NCBI GenBank assembly: GCA_902471875.1
Contig: CABRLN010000053.1
Span: 1-10,166 of the forward strand
Direction of reading: 5' to 3'
DNA length: 10,166 bases
DNA from: an uncultured Clostridium sp.
GTDB taxonomy: Bacteria > Bacillota > Clostridia > Oscillospirales > Acutalibacteraceae
Part shown: positions 5,178-10,166 of the stretch, piece after piece
Layout: the number at the start of each line of letters is the position of its first letter
Numbering within the stretch: the first letter of the stretch is position 1
Notes under the pieces: model-generated
The model's input: only the letters and a program-made list of their open reading frames with translations
Databases searched by the model: none
What the model was told of the DNA's origin: nothing
Position numbers and translations under genes: made by a program

Positions 5178-6335
5178 ATGGGTAAAAAACTGAAAATATT
5201 TTCTTGCTTGGCTGTTTTAGCCTGTTTGCTGAGTTTTGCAGGCTGTAATATGTACAAAACTGCAAATACCGAAAGCAACATACCAAAAAACGGTCTTAAT
5301 GTACATATGATTGATGTAGGTCAGGGTGACAGCTTTTTAATAGAATGCAGCAATAAATATATGTTGGTTGACGCCGGCGAGGTTGATGCAGGCGAAGATG
5401 TTGTCAAATACCTTAACAATCATAATGTTAATAAGCTTGACTATGCTGTTATATCACACCCACATTCTGACCATTTTGGCGGTATGCAGACAGTTCTTGA
5501 AAATATTGACACAGAGAACATTGTTATGACAGAAAAGGCTAACACCATACGCATATGGGAAAATCTGATTGATTATATTGACCAAAACAATTACAACGTG
5601 ATTTTTCCTGAAACCAATGATACACTTAATTTAGGAGAATGTACGGTCACTGCCTTTGTACCGGATGTTAAAAATACAGATGATATTAACAATTGTTCAA
5701 TTGTTCTAAGGGCAGAATACAACGGTATGGCAGCACTGTTTACAGGAGACGCTGAAAAAAGTGAAGAAAAGCTTATTATGAACAGCGGCTTTGATATTTC
5801 TGCCGATTTATTAAAAATAGGACATCACGGCAGCAGCACAAGTACCGACACAGAATTTTTGCAAAAGGCTAACCCGAAGCTGGCATTAATAAGCTGTGGT
5901 AAAAATAATGAATACGGTCATCCACATGTCGAAACTACGGCTAATCTAAGAAAATACAGCATATATTCAAGGCGTACCGACCAAGACGGAGATATAACAG
6001 TAAATCTTAACGAAGGCAAGTTAACTATTGTAGAAGCAGACGGTACAAGTTCTAGCGTGACAGTCCATAAAACTGAAGCTTCGTCCCAAAGCAACAGCTA
6101 TAGCAGCTATTCTGAAAGCTCGTCCCAAAGCAACAGCTATAGCAGCTATTCTGAAAATTCAAGCAACAATTCAAATATATCAACTGAATTTGTAGGCAAT
6201 AAAAATTCACATATATTTCACAAAAAGCAGTGCAGCTCGGTAAATAAAATGTCCGACAAAAACAAGGTTTACTTTGATAACAGAGAAAGTGCAGTAAATG
6301 ACGGCTACACACCATGCAGCCGCTGCAATCCGTAA
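5178..6335 (+). CDS. Secreted metallo-beta-lactamase-fold lipoprotein with C-terminal Ada-like zinc module
   Basis: The 385-residue protein begins with a lipoprotein signal peptide (K3-K4, a hydrophobic core, lipobox SFAG then Cys23), so it should be tethered outside the membrane. Residues about 40-285 are a metallo-beta-lactamase fold of the ComEC-like hydrolase type: IDVGQGDS (44-51), VDAG (64-67), the metal motif HPHSDH (94-99), TGD (189-191), HHGSS (216-220) and GHPH (247-250). A Ser/Asn/Tyr-rich linker (about 301-335) holds a tandem 13-residue repeat. The last 50 residues resemble the Ada-type metal-binding module (VGNKNSHIFHKKQC, KVYF, PCSRC; likely ligands Cys352, Cys380, Cys383 and perhaps His348). 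By kinship with the ComEC hydrolase domain, DNA or nucleotides are plausible substrates, but this is inferred. AAGGAGG (5166-5172) selects the ATG at 5178. It is likely co-transcribed with the exporter genes 52 bases downstream. Confidence 0.9.
   Translation: MGKKLKIFSCLAVLACLLSFAGCNMYKTANTESNIPKNGLNVHMIDVGQGDSFLIECSNKYMLVDAGEVDAGEDVVKYLNNHNVNKLDYAVISHPHSDHFGGMQTVLENIDTENIVMTEKANTIRIWENLIDYIDQNNYNVIFPETNDTLNLGECTVTAFVPDVKNTDDINNCSIVLRAEYNGMAALFTGDAEKSEEKLIMNSGFDISADLLKIGHHGSSTSTDTEFLQKANPKLALISCGKNNEYGHPHVETTANLRKYSIYSRRTDQDGDITVNLNEGKLTIVEADGTSSSVTVHKTEASSQSNSYSSYSESSSQSNSYSSYSENSSNNSNISTEFVGNKNSHIFHKKQCSSVNKMSDKNKVYFDNRESAVNDGYTPCSRCNP
6081..6156 (+). repeat. Tandem 39-bp coding repeat in the linker
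   Basis: A 37-base stretch at 6081-6117 recurs without any mismatch at 6120-6156, giving a period of 39 bases and so a 13-residue unit (SSQSNSYSSYSES, then the same with final N). Because the period is a multiple of three, unit gain or loss would change linker length without a frameshift. Confidence 0.95.
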
Positions 6336-6353
6336 AAACAATACAGTCAATAT

Positions 6354-6367
6354 TTTAATATATTAAA
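6354..6367. promoter_or_regulatory. 14-bp AT palindrome before the ABC genes
   Basis: TTTAATATATTAAA is a perfect palindrome between the lipoprotein stop and the ribosome binding site GGAGG (6373-6377) of the first ABC gene. It may be an operator, part of a weak promoter, or chance in AT-rich sequence. No terminator separates the two genes, so read-through from the lipoprotein gene is expected. Confidence 0.35.
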
Positions 6368-6387
6368 GAACTGGAGGAGTGTATAGT

Positions 6388-8097
6388 ATGAAACCCATTT
6401 TAAAAATACTGGGTAATTATAAAAAAGAAGCCATACTTGGTCCTTTATTTAAGCTGTTAGAAGCTTTGTTTGAGCTGTTTGTTCCACTTGTTGTTGCACA
6501 GCTTATTGATATAGGTATTGGAAAATCTGACAAATCTTACACAATAAAAATGTTTTTGCTGATGATTCTTCTTGCCGTTATAGGACTGGTGTGCTCAATT
6601 ACCGCACAATATTTTGCAGCAAAAGCTGCTGTAGGGGTTGGTACTAAACTTCGTTCAAAGCTGTTTGCTAAAATACAAAGTCTGTCATTTTCTGAACTTG
6701 ACAAGCTGGGTACTTCAACAATGATTACACGAATGACCAGTGATGTAAACCAAGTGCAAAACGGTGTTAATATGTTTTTACGCTTGTTTTTGCGTTCACC
6801 ATTTATTGTGTTTGGTGCAATGATAATGGCATTTACCATTGATTTTCAAACTGCTTTGGTATTCGTTGGCGCTATTCCAATTTTAGCTGTTGTAGTTTTT
6901 GCCATTATGCTGATAAGCATACCACTGTACCGAAAGGTACAAAATAAGCTGGATAAGGTAACAGGCAAAACCAGAGAAAATTTGACAGGTGCAAGGGTTA
7001 TAAGGGCTTTTTGCCAAGAAGAACAGGAAATTTCAGATTTTAAAGACCTAAACACTCAGCTTACCACAGCACAAAAATATGTCGGCAAAATTTCGGCACT
7101 AATGAACCCTGTAACCTTTGTTATAATTAATGTTGCTATTGTTATATTAATATGGATAGGAGCCATGAGGGTTGACCAAGGCATTATTACACAGGGTGCA
7201 GTAGTTGCACTTTACAATTATATGTCACAAATTCTTATAGAGCTTATTAAGCTAGCCAACCTTATTATAACCATGACTAAATCTGTTGCCTGTGCAAACA
7301 GAGTAACCACAGTGCTTGAAACAAGCTCAAGTCTTGAAAGTGTTGAAAACGACACAATTAATACACACAACCACATTGACTTTGTAAATGTTTCTCTTAC
7401 CTATAAAGAAGCAGGCGAAGAAAGCTTAAGCAACATAAGCTTTAGCGTAAAAAAGGGCGAAACTGTAGGTATTATAGGCGGTACAGGCTCGGGTAAGTCT
7501 TCACTTGTAAATTTAATACCTCATTTTTACGACTGTACAAAGGGCGGAGTATATGTAAACGGAATAAATGTTAAATCATATAATCCCAAGGAATTAAGAG
7601 AAAAAATAGGCATTGTAATGCAAAAGGCTGTTTTATTTAAAGGCACTATAAAGGATAATATTTTGTGGGGTAACAAAAATGCAACAAACAGCAGCATAAA
7701 CACCGCACTTAAAATTGCACAGGCAACCGATGTTATTGCAAGCAAAAAAAACGGCTTAGACGAAATACTTGAGCAAGGAGGTAAAAATCTTTCGGGCGGT
7801 CAAAAGCAGCGTTTAACCATTGCACGTGCATTAGTTAAACAGCCTGAAATTTTAATTCTTGACGACAGTGCCTCTGCACTGGACTATGCAACCGACGCAA
7901 AGCTGCGTCAAGCTATTAAAGGCTTAAAGAATACAACCACAGTGTTCATTGTATCTCAAAGAACCTCTTCAATTATGTCTGCTGACAAAATAGTAGTTTT
8001 AGATGACGGTAAAATTGTCGGCATAGGCACACATTCTCAGTTGCTTGAAAACTGTGACATTTACAAAGAAATTTACTCATCACAAACAGACAGGTGA
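6388..8097 (+). CDS. ABC exporter half-transporter with degenerate ATP site (subunit 1)
   Basis: The 569-residue protein is a type IV (ABCB-like) half exporter: an N-terminal domain with six predicted membrane helices (about 17-42, 52-78, 131-150, 156-180, 243-262, 270-295) and a C-terminal nucleotide-binding domain. Motifs are A-loop Tyr339, Walker A GGTGSGKS (364-371), Q-loop Gln412, signature LSGGQ (468-472), Walker B ILILDD (488-493), SALD (496-499) and SQR (523-525). The catalytic Glu is replaced by Asp493 and the switch His by Gln524. This is the degenerate-site pattern of heterodimeric exporters such as TM287/288, LmrCD and BmrCD. GGAGG at 6373-6377 suits the ATG at 6388; an in-frame GTG at 6379 is too close to it. 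The next gene starts seven bases after its stop and should supply the partner. Cargo is unknown: drugs, lipids or peptides are all possible. Confidence 0.93.
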   Translation: MKPILKILGNYKKEAILGPLFKLLEALFELFVPLVVAQLIDIGIGKSDKSYTIKMFLLMILLAVIGLVCSITAQYFAAKAAVGVGTKLRSKLFAKIQSLSFSELDKLGTSTMITRMTSDVNQVQNGVNMFLRLFLRSPFIVFGAMIMAFTIDFQTALVFVGAIPILAVVVFAIMLISIPLYRKVQNKLDKVTGKTRENLTGARVIRAFCQEEQEISDFKDLNTQLTTAQKYVGKISALMNPVTFVIINVAIVILIWIGAMRVDQGIITQGAVVALYNYMSQILIELIKLANLIITMTKSVACANRVTTVLETSSSLESVENDTINTHNHIDFVNVSLTYKEAGEESLSNISFSVKKGETVGIIGGTGSGKSSLVNLIPHFYDCTKGGVYVNGINVKSYNPKELREKIGIVMQKAVLFKGTIKDNILWGNKNATNSSINTALKIAQATDVIASKKNGLDEILEQGGKNLSGGQKQRLTIARALVKQPEILILDDSASALDYATDAKLRQAIKGLKNTTTVFIVSQRTSSIMSADKIVVLDDGKIVGIGTHSQLLENCDIYKEIYSSQTDR

Positions 8098-8104
8098 ACA
8101 AGCT

Positions 8105-9841
8105 ATGAAACAAAAAGAAACAATAAAAAAGGTAATTAATTATATTAAGGGGTACCGTATTTTTCTTGTAGTATCAATAATACTTGCCGTTGTTACTGTT
8201 GCACTGACATTATATATACCCGTATTGGTGGGCAACGCCATAGACTGTATTATAAATGCAGGAAGGGTTGATTTTGTTGCAATTTTGCCTATTCTTGCAA
8301 AAATAGCAATAGCTGCCTTGCTGACAGCACTGGCACAGTGGATAATGAATATGTGTAACAACAAAATAACATACCATGTGTCACGTGATATACGAAACGA
8401 AGCTATAGAAAAAATAGAAAAGCTGCCGCTTAACTATATAGACACTCACCCAAGCGGTGACACCGTAAGCCGTGTTATTGCCGACGTTGACCAATTTTCC
8501 GACGGTTTGTTAATGGGATTTACACAGCTTTTTACCGGAATTATTACTATTTTAGGAACACTGGGCTTTATGCTTTGTGTAAATTATATTATTACTTTAG
8601 TTGTTGTATTGGTTACTCCCCTTTCGCTGTTTGTTGCAAAATTTATTGCTACAAAAACATATAAGCTTTTTAAAACACAATCAGAAATTCGTGGCGAGCA
8701 AACCGCCTTCATTGAAGAAATGATTGAAAACCAAAAGGTTGTGCAAGCATACACCCACGAGGACGAAAATCAAACTAAATTTGACGAAATAAATAACCGA
8801 CTGCAAATAAGCTCGTTAAAAGCCATTTTCTTCTCATCAATTACAAACCCTGCAACAAGGTTTGTAAACAATTTAGTTTATGCCGGCGTTGCATTAGTTG
8901 GTGCTTTAATGGCTATAACAGGCAATTTAACCGTTGGCAGTTTAACATGCTTTTTAAGCTATGCAAACCAATATACAAAGCCGTTTAATGAAATTTCGGG
9001 AGTGGTTACAGAGCTGCAAAATGCCCTTGCCTGCGCCGCCAGAGTATTTGAGCTTATTGAGGAGCCTGAAGAGGTAAAAGAAAAAGATAACGCTTTGGTT
9101 CTTAACAATGTAAAGGGAGATATACAGCTTAAAGAAGTTTATTTTTCTTATGTGCCTGATAAAAAGCTGATTGAAGACCTTAACCTTAATGTAAAAAACG
9201 GTCAGCGTATTGCTATTGTAGGTCCTACCGGCTGTGGTAAAACCACCCTTATTAATTTGCTAATGCGTTTTTACGACACAGTAAGCGGCAGTATTTACGT
9301 TGACAGCTGTGAAATTAAAGATGTTACACGAAAAAGTTTAAGACAAAACTATGGTATGGTACTACAGGAAACATGGCTGAAAGCAGGCACTATAAAAGAA
9401 AACATTACTATGGGAAAGCCCGACGCAACCGATGACGAAATTATTTCAGCAGCTAAAAAGTCACATGCCCACAGCTTTATAAAAAGGTTACCCCAAGGTT
9501 ATAACACTGTTATTGGCGAAGACGGAGGGGGCTTGTCACAAGGGCAAAAGCAGCTTTTGTGCATAACACGCATTATGCTGTGCTTGCCGCCAATGCTTAT
9601 ACTTGACGAAGCAACCTCGTCAATAGATACCCGTACAGAATTAAAAATTCAAGAGGCATTTAACCGTCTTATGAGCGGCAGAACAAGCTTTATTGTTGCC
9701 CACAGACTTTCAACTGTAAAAAATGCAGACGTTCTTCTGGTTATGAAGGACGGTCATATTATAGAGCAAGGCTCTCACCAAGAGCTTCTGAAAAAAGGCG
9801 GCTTTTACAGCAAGCTTTACAATTCTCAGTTTGCACAGTAA
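8105..9841 (+). CDS. ABC exporter half-transporter with canonical ATP site (subunit 2)
   Basis: This 578-residue half exporter has six predicted membrane helices (about 17-43, 58-83, 138-160, 163-184, 254-273, 278-300) and a nucleotide-binding domain. Motifs are A-loop Tyr349, Walker A GPTGCGKT (373-380), Q-loop Gln421, signature LSQGQ (477-481), Walker B LILDE (498-502) with catalytic Glu502, and switch His533 (AHR). Its signature has Gln for the first Gly, which complements subunit 1. Site one pairs its Walker motifs with subunit 1's LSGGQ and should hydrolyse ATP; site two is degenerate. The ATG at 8105 is preceded by AGGTGA overlapping the end of subunit 1, so translation is probably coupled. 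A longer in-frame start at 8045 lies inside subunit 1 and adds non-conserved residues. A strong terminator follows. Confidence 0.93.
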   Translation: MKQKETIKKVINYIKGYRIFLVVSIILAVVTVALTLYIPVLVGNAIDCIINAGRVDFVAILPILAKIAIAALLTALAQWIMNMCNNKITYHVSRDIRNEAIEKIEKLPLNYIDTHPSGDTVSRVIADVDQFSDGLLMGFTQLFTGIITILGTLGFMLCVNYIITLVVVLVTPLSLFVAKFIATKTYKLFKTQSEIRGEQTAFIEEMIENQKVVQAYTHEDENQTKFDEINNRLQISSLKAIFFSSITNPATRFVNNLVYAGVALVGALMAITGNLTVGSLTCFLSYANQYTKPFNEISGVVTELQNALACAARVFELIEEPEEVKEKDNALVLNNVKGDIQLKEVYFSYVPDKKLIEDLNLNVKNGQRIAIVGPTGCGKTTLINLLMRFYDTVSGSIYVDSCEIKDVTRKSLRQNYGMVLQETWLKAGTIKENITMGKPDATDDEIISAAKKSHAHSFIKRLPQGYNTVIGEDGGGLSQGQKQLLCITRIMLCLPPMLILDEATSSIDTRTELKIQEAFNRLMSGRTSFIVAHRLSTVKNADVLLVMKDGHIIEQGSHQELLKKGGFYSKLYNSQFAQ

Positions 9842-9856
9842 AACAATTTTTTTAGC

Positions 9857-9899
9857 ATATCTCTGCTGACAAGCATGATTTGTCAGCAGAGATATTTTT
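9857..9899 (+). terminator. Rho-independent terminator of the lipoprotein/ABC operon
   Basis: ATATCTCTGCTGACAA (9857-9872) pairs perfectly over 16 bases with 9880-9895 around the loop GCATGAT and runs into TTTTT (9895-9899). On the minus strand the stem is followed by an A-run, so it acts only on the rightward transcript. It lies 16 bases past the second ABC stop codon and ends transcription before the right repeat. Confidence 0.95.
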
Positions 9900-10030
9900 A
9901 TAACAGCAGCTAATTTTATGATAAAAGTTGTGTAAATTATGATTTATCTTACTACTAAAAACAATAAAACAATTAAATTGACAAACTTTAACTAGAACTA
10001 ACCAGAAAATGTACTGTTACTAATGTGGAT

Positions 10031-10049
10031 CCAAGGTCACTGACCTTGG
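10031..10049. repeat. 19-bp perfect palindrome in right repeat
   Basis: This is the same 19 bases as at 71-89: CCAAGGTCA and TGACCTTGG around one central base. It is unchanged although neighbouring positions differ between copies, which suggests it is functionally constrained or recently copied. Confidence 0.9.
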
Positions 10050-10069
10050 TCGTTTAGGGAAGGGGTTCT

Positions 10070-10099
10070 AGGGGAAGGGGGATCGAAACCCCTTCCCCT
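10070..10099 (-). repeat. Hairpin of the right repeat, 11-bp perfect stem
   Basis: AGGGGAAGGGG (10070-10080) pairs perfectly with CCCCTTCCCCT (10089-10099) around GATCGAAA. Compared with the left hairpin (23-51), five of eleven base pairs differ and all five remain paired. A near copy of the purine arm (AGGGAAGGGG, 10056-10065) lies just beside it and could compete for the same pyrimidine arm. Confidence 0.9.
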
Positions 10100-10110
10100 G
10101 GCAGTCTTTG

Positions 10111-10136
10111 CATACTTTCTTCTGAAAGAAAGTATG
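10111..10136. repeat. Distal hairpin of the right repeat
   Basis: CATACTTTCTT (10111-10121) and AAGAAAGTATG (10126-10136) form an 11-bp perfect stem with loop CTGA. The first ten bases of the window (GAAGAAAGTA) correspond to the loop-side and arm of the same hairpin, so the left copy is cut inside it. The final 30 bases (10137-10166) contain CATGCGGCATG, another small inverted repeat, and no gene. Confidence 0.85.
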
Positions 10137-10166
10137 TGCCCATGCGGCATGAGCATTTAAAAATAA

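Larger units (their letters stand above)
9933..10122 (-). repeat. Right copy of the structured dispersed repeat (inverted relative to left copy)
   Basis: This copy begins 33 bases after the ABC terminator. It is the reverse complement of 1-179, with about 96% identity over the 116 bases next to the operon side and one extra 8-bp tandem duplication near 9961-9975. Its distal part contains the second structured hairpin (10070-10099), and it continues past the homologous region into another hairpin (10111-10136). The whole stretch 9842-10166 otherwise holds only the terminator and no gene. Confidence 0.9.

Noticed and set aside
6315..6327. TGCAGC-C-GCTGCA palindrome as a terminator of the lipoprotein gene
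   Set aside because: It lies inside the coding sequence for the final Cys-Ser-Arg-Cys and is followed by no T-run.
9979..10006. Promoter inside the right repeat from TTGACA on the plus strand
   Set aside because: No -10 element occurs at 16-18 bases, and the left copy has CTGACA, so it is not a conserved promoter.
1..10122. Composite transposon bounded by inverted repeats
   Set aside because: No transposase, integrase or resistance gene lies inside, the interior carries the essential str operon, and no target duplication is visible at the edges. Flanking dispersed repeats are the simpler reading.

Overview
The window looks like a complete stretch of a low-GC Gram-positive genome, most likely class Clostridia (an Oscillospirales/Ruminococcaceae-type gut bacterium is my best guess, not proven). 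The evidence is the AT-rich sequence, strong AAGGAGG-type ribosome binding sites before nearly every gene, the long Gram-positive form of ribosomal protein S12, and the str operon order rpsL-rpsG-fusA-tuf.

The layout is nearly mirror-symmetric around a divergent intergenic region near the middle (4810-5177). To the left, on the minus strand, lies the str operon: S12 (4390-4809), S7 (3744-4214), EF-G (1629-3725) and EF-Tu (282-1484). It ends at a rho-independent terminator (206-242). A consensus-like promoter and a structured leader of about 190 nt precede rpsL. A second promoter, bracketed by a perfect 11-bp inverted repeat, precedes tuf. To the right, on the plus strand, lie a secreted metallo-beta-lactamase-fold lipoprotein with a C-terminal Ada-like zinc module (5178-6335) and the two half-transporters of a heterodimeric ABC exporter (6388-8097 and 8105-9841). 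They end at a strong terminator (9857-9899).

Beyond each terminator, at each end of the window, is one copy of a structured repeat of about 180-190 bp (1-179 and 9933-10122, in inverted orientation). One half is about 96% identical between copies and contains a perfect 19-bp palindrome. The other half differs in primary sequence but keeps an 11-bp hairpin in which five base pairs have changed on both arms. This conserved fold with compensating changes is the least explained and most interesting signal here. Both copies lie downstream of an operon terminator in the same orientation relative to transcription. No transposase or known mobile gene is visible.

The left arm is translation housekeeping. 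The right arm is an envelope and export module: a surface-anchored hydrolase of unknown substrate, possibly nucleic acid, probably co-transcribed with an ABC exporter of unknown cargo. Nothing in the sequence links the two functions beyond the shared promoter region.
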